Below are positions 1 through 12,999 of a stretch of DNA of 64,000 nt, piece after piece. A program made the translations under genes and the position numbers. How positions within the stretch are numbered: position 1 is the stretch's first letter; each line of letters begins with the position of its first letter. The notes beneath the pieces were generated by a model that saw only the letters and a program-made list of their open reading frames with translations, was not told the origin of the DNA and did no database searches. This DNA is from Mangifera indica (taxonomy: Eukaryota > Streptophyta > Magnoliopsida > Sapindales > Anacardiaceae): positions 5,055,228 to 5,119,227 of the forward strand of contig NC_058145.1 of assembly GCF_011075055.1 (NCBI RefSeq). The letters are read 5' to 3'.

Positions 1-440
1 TGTCTTTTGACAGCAGATACAAAACCTATAGGCTATTTCATATATTTTTTTTCCTTAATGAATCCATTGAGGAACACAGTCTTCACATCTATTTGTCAAA
101 TCTCATAGTCATGGTATGCAACAATGGCTAACATTATCTGGATAGATTTAATCATAGCTATGGGTAAAAAGGTTTTCTCAAAATAAACCAACCCACCCTT
201 GTTTCTTAGTAAAGTCTTGTGCTACAACTGAGCTTTATAGTTCTTTACCTATTCATTATTGCCAATCTTTTTTCCTAAAGACCCACTTACAGACTATAAA
301 AACAATTCTTTTTGGTGGATCAACAAATGTCTATACTTGATTAACATGTATGGATTTTGTTTTCAAATTCATGGCGTCTCGCCATTTGCCTGAATCAGTA
401 TCCAGTACAGCTTCCTTATAACTTCTAAGATCATCGCCAT
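1..440 (-). pseudogene. Copia-A reverse transcriptase, N-terminal part, broken
   Basis: The minus strand translates in pieces to the start of a copia reverse transcriptase: a KWVF-like segment near 270, then a segment resembling the family motif QMDVKTAFLNG near 60-120. The motif is split over more than one frame and contains stops. The catalytic Y/F-V-D-D motif would lie left of the window. This is a decayed polyprotein segment with no independent function. Confidence 0.75.
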
Positions 441-689
441 GATCTATTACTCCTACTAAAAAGATTTGAAATCCTACACATGAAGAAATTTGTATCTATT
501 TAGAGGTTTAGATACTCTAGAAGATTTTTGAACTGGAATTGATACATCATATGTAAAGATCTGCTAAGAGGATTCTCCCAGCTTAGCCTATTCAATCTAA
601 GGCTCTTTGAAATTTTCTTTGAACTTTATTCTTCTTCTTGCTTCACCTTTTTGTAAGAACTTCTTCTCTAAAAAGTATGCAATTCTACT

Positions 690-1400
690 TATTGAAACTC
701 TTTGATTAGGTAGAAAGTAGAAATAATATCGTAAATATTCTTTAAGATGTCCTATAAATCGACCTTTTTTGGATTTGACATCTAGCTTATCAATTTAAAC
801 TAATTTAACAAAAATTAGACATCTCCAAATTTTAAGATAATTGATACTAGAAGGCTTGTCATACCACATCTCATATGTTGTTTTTTGGATGAATTTGGAT
901 GGTGCTATATTCAAAATATTCGGAGTAGTAAACAATGCATATCCCCATAATGAGGTTGGTGGGTTTATAAAACTTATCATGGATTATACTATATCCAATA
1001 AGGTACAATTCTTCCTTTTTGATAGTCAATTATGATGTATTATATATGAAGGAGTCATTTGGGATGTGATTCCATTTTCCTTCAAATAATCTCGAAATTT
1101 TATAGTCAAATATTCACTTCCACGATGTGATTGTAAGGTTTTAATATTCTTTTCAAATTGTTTCTCAACTTTATTCTTTAATTCCCTAAACTATTCAAAG
1201 GATTTAAATTTGTATTTCCTCAAACACATGTACCTATCTGTAAAGGTGATGAAGTATTAGAAATCACCTCTTGCCATTTCACTAAATGACTCGTATACAT
1301 TCGAATGTATTAGTTATACTAGTTCTTTGGATCTTTTCCCTTTATTTTTAAATGGTGATTTCATTGTTTTCCTCAAAGACAGGATTTACAAGATGGATAG
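690..1400 (-). pseudogene. Copia-A integrase core remnant
   Basis: Two stretches of the minus strand match the copia integrase core. Around 1,030-1,180 is a segment with the catalytic-region pattern KTLQSHRGSEYL, where the family normally has LRSDRG-EY; the Asp is replaced by His here. At 795-980 is the conserved downstream segment with SLWGYAL, ILN, KSxxKTxYEMW and YLKIWRC, which in intact elements reads roughly LPxSLWGYAL-ILNRVPSK. Stops and frameshifts separate the pieces. The order relative to reverse transcriptase confirms Ty1/copia. Confidence 0.8.
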
Positions 1401-1437
1401 AGTTCAAAACCCAATGAATTCAAAATTCCATTTGTTT

Positions 1438-1776
1438 TCAATGCAAATTGTCTTTTATATATTTATCTGTGTTAACATTCATAATACTTAGATCATTCAA
1501 TTCTAAAATATATAAATCATTTGTATTTACTGTGTTGCCAACTAGAGAATTTTCAAAATGAATCAAACATGCATTTCTATTAAAATGTACGTTATAACCA
1601 TTTTTACAAAGAACAGATACATAAATAATATGTCTAGTAGCTTTGACAAAATACAAAACTCTGTACAATCTCAAAACATGTTTAGATAGGTGTTTTGGAG
1701 AATAATTTCCCATGACTTTAGCTATGACTCTTGCTTCATTCACCATTTTCAAATTGACTTTATTCTTAGACAACAT
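1438..1776 (-). pseudogene. Copia-A protease / GAG-pre-integrase linker region
   Basis: A 112-residue open stretch on the minus strand begins with the weakly conserved linker that follows the copia protease (a segment with NEARVIAKVMGNYS, then VLRLYRVLYFV and IIYVSVLCKNGY). It continues into the GAG-pre-integrase region (YILELNDLSIMNVNT). Intact relatives have G-LYVLDL at that place. The protease active site itself (DSGxxxH) is not recognisable here. It is the longest uninterrupted coding stretch left in copia-A. Confidence 0.7.
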
Positions 1777-1899
1777 AGAACTATTCTACAAGTCTTGTGA
1801 TGAAACACATATGTAAGATATAACTATTGAATATAATATCTAGGATTGATCACTTAAATTAACATTTAAGTCAAATTCTATCACAAATGAAGGTGATAT

Positions 1900-2640
1900 A
1901 CATGTCTTCTTTTCCTTCAAGCTATGAAAGTACAAAAAACAATTCCTCTTCTAATGTTCATCCTTTTTGCAATGGAAACACTACGTTGTGACCTTAGCTT
2001 TTTCTATATTGGTTTCAACGTTCTTTAAATTCTTTTTCTTTGGTCTAACTTTTGGATCCGGGGTTATTTTATTTCTTCTTTGTTCCACTTATGGAACCAA
2101 TGTTAACTTCCATGTGCTCTTTCTCTTGTTTGTAGAACTCCTGAATCTTATTCAAAAGCTCTAGAAGTGTGCATTTGATTCATTTACCTGATCCAAAATA
2201 TTTATCATTTTTATGATATGGTCATCTAGAGGCATTCATTCCCATAGTCTTATTTTGAAGAGTGTTGTACACAAATCATACTCGATTACTCATGAATTTT
2301 TGCCATGCAACTCTTGTAAAACCATGAGTATATCAGGCACAATCTGTATGTTTTCATGTTTTATTTGTAATTCTTTGTTCATCAAAGCTAGCATGTAGCT
2401 TTAGGCTCTCAAATTATCTTTATGCCACGTTTTGATAACTTCCTTTTCATCATCTGTGGCAACTGGAGCCAAGTCAAATGGAATGGGTGATTCCAATACA
2501 TTGTAGCTTTTTCAAAACTAAAAACAATTCTCAAGTTTCTAAGTCAAATCCTTGAAGTTTGGGCTAGTTAAAACATTGTTATCTAGAATTCGTAATAAAA
2601 CATTATTGGCCATTTCCATATTATCACAATTAATTACAGA
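1900..2640 (-). pseudogene. Copia-A gag (UBN2/capsid-type) remnant
   Basis: On the minus strand the likely start codon is near 2,621. It is followed by an N-terminus reading NVLLRILDNNVLTSPNF, then, after stops, PIPFDLAPVATDDEK, a segment like LRA-SYMLALMNKELQ, and DILMVLQELHG. These are the conserved capsid segments of the plant copia gag (UBN2) family, where intact copies read LRAKCYMLASM and LQELYGEQ. Several stops interrupt the frame. In copia elements this protein forms the virus-like particle in the cytoplasm. Confidence 0.8.
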
Positions 2641-2680
2641 GAAACTACAAAAAGAATAGTTTTAATTAGTGTCTTGTATG

Positions 2681-3248
2681 TAGGGATGGTAATTTGGGCC
2701 CGATTTTAGGGGCCCCGACCCTCCCCAACCCTAACGGGGAGGGGATTTCCCAATAGAAAGAGGGAAGGAGACAAGGACAGGGATGAAAAAAATCTCTACA
2801 ATCGAAGACGGGACGGGTCGGGGATGGGGATACATATGTCCCCTCCCCGCCTCCATCCCCATCCCCATCCTCATCCCTTTATATTAATATATTTACTTAA
2901 AATACTAATATATTTTTTATAGTTTTAAATTATTTATATTTTTCAAATTTATTTAGGTTTTTGTTGTATATATTAAAGTAGTTAATATATTATATTTGTG
3001 ATATTTGAAATAGTGGGTTAATTTTAATTTTATTTAATTATATTATTTAATATATTTATATTATGTTTAGAAGGGCAAAAAAAGAGATTTTTTTTGCGGG
3101 TACGGGGAGGGGATTTTTCCCCATAGGAATGGAAAGGGGATGAGGAGGGGATTTTTCTTTGCGATGAGGAGACAGAGAATAATTTTCATTCCCGTAGTGG
3201 GGACGGGGATTAAGATCCCCTCCCCGCCGCTCCTCGTTGCCATCCCTA
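2681..3248. mobile_element. hAT-type MITE, 568 bp, with 8-bp target duplication
   Basis: The element opens TAGGGATGGTAA and closes with the inverted complement (its right end read backwards starts TAGGGATGGCAA). It is flanked by an 8-bp duplication, cttgtatg on the left (2,673-2,680) and ctagtatg on the right (3,249-3,256), with one mismatch. An 8-bp target duplication and TAGGG-type inverted repeats fit the hAT superfamily. Both ends are very GC-rich runs of GGGGA/TCCCC; the middle is AT-rich. It encodes no transposase and would depend on one in trans. Confidence 0.85.
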
Positions 3249-3256
3249 CTAGTATG

Positions 3257-4514
3257 AATTTAAACATTTAATGCATAATCTCATTAACTCCTTTAAACAA
3301 GATTTGGAAGTTTTCATCAGATCAAATTTATAGTGGGAAATCAAATTCTTATCAAATTTAATCAACCTCACATAATAGAAATATTGGTCAATTAAATTCA
3401 ACAAGTATAAAACTCTTTCTATTTATATGTCATATAAGAATCAATTCATATTTCTTGCCCTTCATTTTGGATACTTCACATAATAGAAATCTTAGTATCC
3501 TAAGCTAGTTAAATATGAACCATTATGCTTTCTTAAAATAGCATTCTCATCATGTCTTTACATAATAGAATCTTGGTCAAGATGAAAATATCCATTCAAA
3601 AAGAAGATAACCTAATTTTATAACACAAAGTTCACATCTCTCGTATAATGGAAATCTTAGGACATTAAAATTTATGTCAAAGAATTCAATTTTCCCATAA
3701 TGGCAAGCTTGGATTTAATAATTTTCTTTAGGGCGATTTTAGGTTTAAGTTGAGATTAATTAAGTCAATTTAACATGGCACACATACATCTCATATATGC
3801 ATAAAATAAAACATTGTGGGATGATCATGGTGTTTTTGAAAATACAACTAGTGGTAAACTATTTTTCTAGGTCTATGTCTTCGTTCAAATCACCATTTGG
3901 ATTGCCTTCGAGTCCTTGTCTAGCCACTCCAATTACATTTAAAACTTAGACACACATGCCCGATAAAGTAAAAATAAATGGAGGGTTATTTATTACAAAC
4001 CACTTAATAAAATAATATTACATTCTAAATATTTAAACTTTGAAAAATTACAAATTACACCCATGATCATCGCTAATGGCATCCATATATCAACTAAATT
4101 TAATATTTATTATACTTTATGAATTCATTCATAACACAAATAAATATTAACCACATAATTGATCAAATCAATTATCAATATAATATAACAATATTGATCC
4201 AATAATTTAAGCACAAATGACATGATGTATATTATTCAAATATTCATAATATTTATTTTAGGTAACAATTGCCTAATACTAGACTACGATTACATGTACT
4301 CTCATGCAATATTATACTATTATATTCAACTTTCATATTTAATCAACATTAAATGTTAGTTGACTTTGTGCACCTTTATCTACTTATCCATTCAATCATG
4401 TTAATGCAAATTAACTTTGTGCACTTTCTTTTATGGCTCATACATATCTCGTCATCTATCATGTTATGTAAAACTCTTTTTACTATGCATCCATATTTTG
4501 TCCAAATGAAACTA
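3257..4514. other. Copia-A leader, proximal segment, no gene
   Basis: AT-rich DNA between the hAT MITE and the gypsy solo LTR. It contains dispersed copies of a short motif, (c)ataatagaaat, between 3,370 and 3,660. No open frame or RNA gene is recognisable. By position it is part of the untranslated leader between the primer-binding site and gag of copia-A. Confidence 0.55.
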
Positions 4515-4519
4515 AATTA

Positions 4520-6761
4520 TGTAACACCTACAAGTAAGCCCAAAGGCAATCTAGTCTTTTCCCTTATTTTAAATTGGATTAATAAATGTTTTGTAGAGAG
4601 ATGCATGCCGATGTGTAGGGGCACACACAACCATGCATCATTAACAAATTTTGAATTTTGAGGATAAGATCAGAATTGTGACAAAATCAAAAAATTTCAT
4701 AGTTGTGTGACACGACACACACCCATGTATTATAGGTACATGCCCGTGTGTCACGTCTAGGAGGTAAGATAAAAGTAGTGTTTAACCTAATTTTATTATT
4801 CTTTTCATACCTTTCAACCACACACCCACAAGAGAGTAAAAAGAAAGAAAAGAGAATAGAGCTTTTGGTCATCAATGTTTTTTCATAGCCACACAAAGAT
4901 TTAGTGAGTCATTGAAAGACAAGTAAGTTAGTGTTCAAACCCTTGGCCATTTAAGAAAGGTTTTTGATAACTATATGTGTTGAGATATAGTGCTCTAAAA
5001 TCTAAGTTTTCTTACAATGTTGTGATGAATAAACTGATGATTTGGTAGTTATGGTACTACTAATTGGCATACAAATTTTATATATGTTTGAATAATGAGA
5101 TTATTCATGTTTGATATCTTCAATGTACTTAACTACCTCATTTTCTGTATTAGGGATTTTAAGAAGATTTTGATGACATTACTCTTGTCAGCATGTGTGT
5201 ATGTGTATGTAAATCTTGACAAATTATTATATAAGATTGTTGGGCATGTTGATTTGAATGAGTTATTGTTGACTAAGGATGGTAGTAAGCAATTGAGTGA
5301 TTACACATGTTTGTATATGTGTAGATATGATAACATGATTTAGGGTGTGTAGAGACATGTATTTGAACTCGTGTTTGTGTCAGTATTACTAGAACAATAG
5401 TCTAAAAGTGTAGAAATCTGTAGGCGATGAAGTATAAATCATGATACACGGTTGTGTAGGGTAACCCACACTCTTGTGTATCCCTTTTATTAAATAGGAA
5501 ATTCTAGGTTTCACGTACACGTTCTAAGGAATGGCACACATAATCGTGTGGTATGTAATACACACTCGTGTGTGACTTTCCAAAAGCAAAAGTCATGTTT
5601 AAATAGATGAACACGGGGGTGAACCTTAGGCACACACCCGTATAGATAGCTAAATGACCATTTTACCACTAAACTAAACAAAAGAAAAGGAAAGAATAAG
5701 GAAAAAGAAAAAAGAAACCTTAATAAGAAAGACAAGGTAGTTAGAGATAGAAGAAGTGTCTGACTATATAAAAGATGACACAAGAACCCGATCAAGTCAG
5801 ATTCAAGTCAAAAAATAGAAAAGTTAAGAAAAATGATACACATCTAGATAACCACCAACTATGTGCAAAAATGGCAATTTATATGAAAGCGATAGGGTTG
5901 GATACCCATGAGATATATCATGCACTCGGCACCAAGGCTTATAGCCACTCAGTTCTACTCATGTATGCATGGTAATAGATTATGGCCTTCAAATATGTTC
6001 TCATGTGATCAGTAAGATGCATCATATACATACTTGTGGAAAAGGCCATCTCATGATGGTTTAGATAGCAGTTTCATGACTAGGTATATGGTAAAGAAGG
6101 GACTATGACCAAATTTTCCTGTTTGACCAGAATGTCCGAATTAGCTAGCCTAATAGGTTGTATGGCATATGCATAAGGCATGATAGATAGTGACATGCAA
6201 GGTGTTTTACGCTTTCACTAAGGCATCAAATATGTCATTTCAACTTAAGCCTAAGTAACCTTCATGGATGGCCTATGTTAGGGCACGAGGGTGTTGAGTT
6301 GTAACCACAACCAGATTCACAAATGAAACGTCAGGTTTATTAGATTTATGTATTATTCAAGGTGTCAAAAGGTTACCAACTTATTGAGTGTTTTCACTCA
6401 CGCATTCCTTTTATGTTATTTTATAGGTAGAGATAAGTAGCGGGGCATGCAGAAGGGAGCCAATAGTCCAGTCAAGCAACTATATGAGGGCGAGGCCAAG
6501 ATTGTTATTTTAGAGTTTTTATGTACTCATATATTTATTCCCATTTATGCAATACAAAGATTTTCAGTTACTTTCAAACATTTATTTTGTAATCATGAAA
6601 GGTTTCATTGCACTTAAAATATTTATTCAGTTTACACTTATTTGCATGCATTTAAGTTAAGTATTATTTATCATGCTATTTTTAAATTAAGAAGTCAAGT
6701 CGTACACATCTCTTCGTGTCATATTCTAAGTAAGGGTATATATCTAGAGAAGGGTATTACA
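4520..6761 (+). mobile_element. Solo LTR of a Ty3/gypsy element, about 2.24 kb
   Basis: Starts TGTAACACC and ends GGTATTACA, the same kind of termini as the three LTRs at 43.7-57.8 kb. It is flanked by aatta (4,515-4,519) and catta (6,762-6,766), a 5-bp duplication with one mismatch. It carries many short CACAC...GTGTG near-palindromes (for example near 4,705-4,760, 5,450-5,480 and 5,530-5,640). Near its 3' end is a block (cactcacgcattc, then taggtagag) also present near the 3' ends of the large LTRs. No gypsy coding sequence adjoins it, so it is a solo LTR left by LTR-LTR recombination. Orientation is taken from the shared 3' block. Confidence 0.8.
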
Positions 6762-6766
6762 CATTA

Positions 6767-7364
6767 ATTTCACATATATTATTCTTCACCCAAAATAGCT
6801 TTAATCATTATTAAAGTTACATTTAGCATGTTTCAAATAAATTTTAAAATCCAAAATTTTTATATGAACATTTCTAGATGTATGTGCACATATATTAATA
6901 TATCTCCATATATTAAACTTTCCTATGTACATATCATACATCCATGCCCTTAATTAATGTATTTCATGAATAATACACAAAATTAACACAAATATCACAA
7001 CGTATATCCTAATATACATTTAGTCGAGACATGCATCATAAAGTTCCAAGACTCAAACTTCAATTTTCAAGCCATAAGCACATGCATGTCAAAATCAAGC
7101 AATATGCATGCATCCCATATACACTTCATCATATACATGCATCAATTCATATGTTCTTTTTCTTAAATAATTAGAACATACAAAATAAAAGAAAAAACCC
7201 AACAAATAAGCCATGGTTAAGAGCTTCAATTACAAAATAAGCTTGAAAAACTTGATTTCAAAGCAAATCAAGAACATACATGTACACATATGCAATATAT
7301 ACATACTTTTATGCACAAATCACATATATTTAGCTCAAAAATCAACATGCAAGGAACTAAAATA
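6767..7364. other. Copia-A leader, distal segment, no gene
   Basis: AT-rich sequence between the solo LTR and the copia-A primer-binding site, rich in atgcatg and tatacat runs. No coding or RNA signal is seen. It is the part of the copia-A untranslated leader closest to the 5' LTR. Confidence 0.55.
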
Positions 7365-7376
7365 GCTTTGATACTA
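7365..7376 (-). other. Copia-A primer-binding site
   Basis: On the minus strand the 12 bases read TAGTATCAAAGC, two changes from TGGTATCAGAGC, the usual plant site for the 3' end of initiator methionine tRNA. It lies 2 bases inside the LTR that begins at 7,379, the correct place for priming minus-strand DNA. Confidence 0.75.
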
Positions 7377-7378
7377 TT

Positions 7379-8914
7379 TGAAAGAACCTGGTGACAATTA
7401 GGATGATAAATAACATATGTGTGGCATATAAGTATGAATCAATATAGTGGGAAAACATGGAGAAGGATTAGTGATTTTATCTACTCCTTGTTTCTTTCTT
7501 TGATGGAGATGATGGAGAATAGTCTCTCAAGTGAAAACCCTCCAAAGAGATGCACCAACAAGCAAAAACACCAAGGTCGAGAGGTGTCCCAAGAAGTGAA
7601 TTTCTCCCAAGAGGAGTATTTAGAAAGAAATGAGAGCTTTTCTTTAGCAAGAGAACTTTTTGTTAAAATGAACTAATATACTTTAAAATGAACTAAAAGC
7701 CCATTTTTATAGTGATGGCTAAATAACGATTTCATATTTGTCATTTAGTGCTTTTAAATTCTCAATTTAAACTATGACCATGCAAGTATATCAAACATAT
7801 ACTTTAGCCACTCTAATTCAATCTCACTAACATTATAACTTTTAAGATGTTATTTTTGCTCCCATATAACACTTTATATAATTTTAATTTCATTATCCTT
7901 CAGAAGGTGCTAGCCAATCCCAAATAATCAATCCTTACTCTCAAAATGTTTTGTTTATTGGTATGACCCTTTAGGTTCAGCTTGGCATAGCCATGACCTC
8001 TTTTGTAGACTATCCAAAAACGTATTCGTAAAACTCAATAACTATGATAAACATCTAGCAATATGTCATAGCCCCTAAACTAGGACAAAGAAACACTCCA
8101 TCAAATTTAATTTTTTAATCATACATTTCATGTAGGTAAAATCTTTTTGTTATCTAATCTTGATCAAGTTTGGGTTCATGGTTTGTCAAAACCCTTCGTA
8201 TGACTTACATTATACTCTGGCCAGAGATTTTGGTTTTTAATATTTATTGACATTCATTTTGGAACTCAGATTGAGTCGAATCAATCGATATTTTGAACCC
8301 AATATTTCTAAGTCAATAGATCTCATCTTGATCATCATTCATCTCTACATACAAACAATGTATGACCAAAATGGTTTGTCGTATAGAATGTGATTAGCCT
8401 CATACTCATACACCATATAAATCATTTGCATTCGTATCAAATCCGACCATGATATCTCAAATCCAAGGATTATTTCGTACACTAATATAATCATATGATA
8501 AGTCATTGACTAATATTTAATGACTATGTGACTTATCATTATTGTTCATGTTCGAGAAATGATTCACTAACTGTTAATCTATACTAATGACTTAATAACA
8601 TAACCATCATCATCATCTGTACTAATATCATCTTATGATATTCAATAGAGGTATTTGATATATCTACTATATGATATTATTATCCAACTTATATTACGTC
8701 CATAAAAAACAATTCGATAATTAAGTTTTATAGATTAAGTAAATTATCTAAACAGTTTACATACATTTTTTTTATTAATACAAATAAAGAAAGTAGTTTA
8801 TATATAAAAACAAAAGAAGTTTTTTAATAAATTATCATACACGTATATATATATAAAGATAAAATACCATAAAATCAATAATACAGATAATTTTTAGGAT
8901 ATACTCTCACAACA
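7379..8914 (-). repeat. Copia-A 5' LTR, about 1.54 kb
   Basis: In element orientation it begins TGTTGTGAGAGTATATCC (right edge, 8,914) and ends GGTTCTTTCA (left edge, 7,379), so it has the canonical TG...CA ends, and it abuts the primer-binding site. It contains no gene; the 85-codon frame at 7,419-7,676 has no recognisable protein and lies inside the LTR. The second LTR is outside the window, so its age cannot be estimated. Confidence 0.75.
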
Positions 8915-11900
8915 CACATCCCTTAAAATAAGGGAAATGAGTCCTCCAAATGGCCATAAAAAAGACAGAATGATGGCAATGCATGACCCTACGCCATCTG
9001 AGGGGGTGTAAGTAGATCCAATACAAGGGTATATGTAAATATTTATAATAATGCAATTAAATTAATTAATCAATTAAATCTCTTTCTAATTAGTGCATCG
9101 ATCCATCCTTGCAAATTTTTTCTTCTTTTTTCATTTAACATACTCATGCACGTTTATATTCTTCTACCCCTAAATCACAAAGTTCATATGGAAATCATTA
9201 TTAGTTTCCACCTGTTTTGTACTTAAATTATTATACTTTTATATCTCGAAATACTAAATTTACTATTAATTATCATTCCTCCCAATCGATGCCTGCAGGC
9301 TGAGAATTATGTGTGTTGACTAATTCCGATTGAATAAATCAACATAGATGTACTCAAAAGTATATTTACTTTTACTTTTTTTAGTTTGATTTTAAACTTT
9401 ATAATACATAATGTAATTAATAAATATAATGCAAATTTTAAATACAAAGCAATTCCTACCAAAATTAATTGTATCTTATTTCATTATGGCAAATCATCAT
9501 TATCACCCACGGGGCTCAACAGAAAAATAATGAAAATTTTGAAGCCCACATAAATTAAACAATTCTAACATTTGCCTATAGTTATTTGTCTATTTTCCAT
9601 GAATAGTGTCAACATTTTGGGACCTTACATTTGACTTCAATACAAAAGGGATGAGGGATGGTTAGTAATGTCTCATTCTAGCTAAATGGCAAATTTTCAT
9701 GTGGGGTTGCTTTATCTATATTTTCAACTAAGGATCTTATTTTACGAAATAATCTGTCACCTCCTTTATGATTTGATAAGCTAGTACCACGACAAACTCT
9801 TCAAGTTGATATTCTCACTTTATTTCCTTAGTCTTTTCTTTCATTATTTGCATCTATTATTTATTTTTCTAGATCTAGAACTCCTGCCATTTATTAATTG
9901 GGATTTTATCAAGTGGAAAAAATTATAATAAAGGTTAAATGTTCTTACTAATTTCACAATACAACATAACATACTACGAGCCAACACTATGTTGTAATAC
10001 ATCAAGATAACAAACATTGTATTTTAATTTTTTGTTTAATGAAGATATAATAATTTTTACTCTTCCTCAATAATTCTTAATTAATTAACATGAAGGATAA
10101 ATGAGATGAAAATAACATATATATAGACCAAAGAATGGTCATAAAATTTGTGACATGTCACAAACAAAAAAACAATTAAAACAACGATAAAAAGATATGA
10201 CACAACTCATTTTACACCTCTAAATCCATGCAATATATGCGTACTAATACTTAAACCTTGAAGATTTTAAATTTTAGTGGGAATAAAATTAAAAACATTT
10301 AAATTTTATAATATGCCATCCAAACTTTATAATACTCAGAGCTTGACAACTTTCTTTTGAGTTTCACAACTACACAAGCCCATACTTGATGAAAAAAGGA
10401 TTGGGATAAATCTAATCTTGTTGTTCATATTATTCCTCACTGCTGTTGGGCATTTTCAGGTTGACTTTTTGTATGTGAGCATTCGTTCAATCTCAATCTT
10501 AATCTTATCACCTTTGATTTATTTAAAGTTTTTTGTATCAAACAACTAGTACTACTCCCTCTTCCCAATAAAGTTTTTTTTTTTTTTTTCCCTTCTGCCT
10601 TTGCATATGCATCACCTTGTAAATGGTTTCTTTCTATCAAAGATGAAATGGGACACTTGAGATTGAAATCCCTTTTTTATCCATGTAAAATATAGTCAAT
10701 TAGGCCTATGTTTGACAAGGGTATGATGGTCTTTTCAGAATAAGGGTGCCCCGTAAATCAAAATTGAGAAATGGGGAATGCTATAATTGAACAAATCTTT
10801 TTGGGTTTGATTTGAGTGGATGAAATGATGAAGCAGTAGTGTTGTGTCTTTCGCTTTAAAGTGAAGATGTCTTTTATCTCCATAACTCTTTCCTTGAATA
10901 TGGCTTTGGGAAATCCAATCAAAACCAATAACATTTTCTATATGAAGAATGCATTATACATTACTAGACAAATAGCTTTAATTACTAGAAATAAATTTCT
11001 TTCCCGAATTTATCTATGCTCTTTACATGATATGTTTTGAGTTATGATCTACTGAGAATAAACCATGAGGGAAATACTGAGTCCCTTATTTTTTTTCAGT
11101 CACAATCTAACTTCATCCATTTAGTCTGTGTCTTGAAACTTTGGAGCATTAAATTTGTTGCCTTTAATGGGCACTCAATTGGGTATGTTTCAATGCTCTC
11201 CATCACTCTGAATCACTCTCTCTCATTTAAGTTTTTGTACCCAAACCCACATGGAATGTTGGCCAACACATACATACATACATCAATTCTCATACCTTGA
11301 AATTAATTATAATATGTACCTTGAAATAAAAGCACAACGAGAGACGAAAATAATTGTCCATTTTAACTGCTGTCAGACCTAAAAGAAGTGGGCTTCACTG
11401 CATAAGGAACATGCAAGAACTCACCATCTTTAAGGCCTTCTGCTCACCAATGAATGTTTTGAGAAAGTTTGAACTTCTAATGACACCCCCTTTCATTTGA
11501 AATTTATATACTTTTACATTAATTTATCATAAAATTAGTAAATTACATCACAGCATAAAATTTATTCACGAATTGTTAAATCCAATATTTGATAGATGAT
11601 TTTCTTTGCCTTCTATTACTTACTCCATTAACATGAAACTGTTTTGTATTTTTTCAAAAGCTTTAATCTATTTGAATCATGGGTTTAATACATTTAAGAT
11701 TTTGATCAGTGGGTTTAAAAGACGTGGATTTATGAATTTGGTATTTTAAGATGGAAAGAAGTCAAGGACCTTATTGAAGAGAAGGCCCTAAAATTATGGA
11801 TTACGAATGTTTAAATTCGGTCTTGTAGTGGCTGGGCCTTCAATTGAGGTTGACAATACTGGTAAGAATTGAAGCATGAGAAGTAACCAAAATTGAGGCA

Positions 11901-12583
11901 CTCAACACAATTAGTTAGGTACAAAGTCCAGTCAGTGGCCCTATAAACAAATACTATGAAACTGAAACACCAATCCATTTGATTGTTTCAAAATCAACCT
12001 CTAAAACTGCGATGAAGGGATTTTGAATTCAAGAAACACATTATCTATGTACCATTTGTACACTTAAAATTGTATTTCCTCCCAAAGCAATTCAAGTGTC
12101 ATTTGGAACACACAGTAGAAGACACATAACGGTCGACAATTGAATTTAAAACTTGCAAACTCAAAGCTTTTACAACAACAAATCTAGGCATGGCGCCGCT
12201 CAGTCCAAGCATAATCTCTCCAAAATCACCATTTGGTTGCATGTGATCTTAAAATTGAATCCAATTTTAAGTCCTCTCAACATTTGGTTGCATTTCCGGT
12301 TTCCTGCGCTCCTGAGGTGATCATTTTATTGCCTTTCCTTTTAGCTGACCTTTTACTGTAATGAGTTTTGCTAGTTTGATTATTTTGGTTTATGGTTGAT
12401 TAGTATTGACATCTGGAAATTGGCCTGCAAATATTAGCCGGGACAGTATCAAGAGAAGATCAAGAATGGAATACAAAGAAACAAACTGAATGGGTTTTAT
12501 TGGATTCTAATGAATGAAGCACCCACTGCTTGCTTACACTAGATTACTCAATTCCCCCCACAATCCCCACCCAATCTATTATT
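8915..12583. other. Intergenic DNA with no recognisable gene
   Basis: About 3.7 kb of AT-rich DNA between copia-A and copia-B. There is a poly-T run near 10,567-10,588 and an (acat) microsatellite near 11,265-11,283. No open frame resembles a known protein. Near 12,190 an ATG opens a 18-codon frame (MAPLSPSIISPKSPFG) that looks like the start of a transit peptide but ends at a stop; I do not call it. Host flanking sequence continues across the copia-B insertion point to 20,650. Confidence 0.5.
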
Positions 12584-12588
12584 ATTCA

Positions 12589-12974
12589 TGTAAGCATAAA
12601 TCAAACTAATTTCAAGATTACAGAAAACATACCCGGTTGCCTGAATCTAACAATTGATGATGATTTGGTGATCCGATGCACTCCTGAAAATATCCACAAC
12701 ACAATTTGTTAATTTTCTCTCTCGTTTCTGTAAGAGTTCTTCCAGAGAATTGATTTGGAAGAGTACTGTATTTCTGTTTTTTAGGGTAAGATTGATCACT
12801 GTTCTTCTGCTTCTGTTAACCTCCCAATGGAAGTTACATTCTTTTAAATAAAAGGGGGAGTGGCAGTTATTTTTAATAACTGCCAAGGGCAATATTGTAA
12901 TATTACCTATCATGGGTTAGTCTTATAACCCTAATGGATCGGGTCAACCCATCATGGGTGGACCGGATCCAATA
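12589..12974 (-). repeat. Copia-B 3' LTR
   Basis: 386 bp, about 95 percent identical to the copy at 20,259-20,644 over its whole length. In element orientation it starts TATTGGATCC and ends GCTTACA. Both LTRs start TA instead of the canonical TG. The adjoining internal bases read GTAGGAGA on the minus strand, the expected short polypurine tract (12,975-12,983). Confidence 0.93.
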
Positions 12975-12999
12975 TCTCCTACTCACACATGATGGGTGA

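Larger units (their letters stand above)
1..8914 (-). mobile_element. Copia-A: Ty1/copia retrotransposon, 3' part outside window, two nested insertions
   Basis: Reading the minus strand from right to left gives a 5' LTR (8,914-7,379), a primer-binding site, a long untranslated leader, then gag, protease/GAG-pre-integrase, integrase and the start of reverse transcriptase at the window edge. This is the Ty1/copia order, with integrase before reverse transcriptase. A hAT MITE (2,681-3,248) and a gypsy solo LTR (4,520-6,761) lie in the leader; removing them leaves about 1.9 kb. A long LTR (1.5 kb) plus a long leader is typical of the Angela/BARE group of the Tork lineage, so that placement is an inference. 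Every domain carries stops or frameshifts, so the element is dead. The 3' LTR is left of the window, so the target duplication cannot be tested. Confidence 0.85.

Noticed and set aside
7419..7676. 85-codon plus-strand frame
   Set aside because: Inside the copia-A LTR, antisense to the element, no conserved domain.
10567..10588. Poly-T run considered as a SINE or LINE tail in antisense
   Set aside because: No adjoining tRNA-like head, reverse transcriptase or target duplication was found.
11037..11300. 87-codon open frame in the long intergenic stretch
   Set aside because: No recognisable domain, no promoter or conserved motif; length is within chance for AT-rich DNA.
12184..12245. ATG with a transit-peptide-like start (MAPLSPSIISPKSPFG)
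   Set aside because: The frame stops after 18 codons and no downstream exon continuing it was found.
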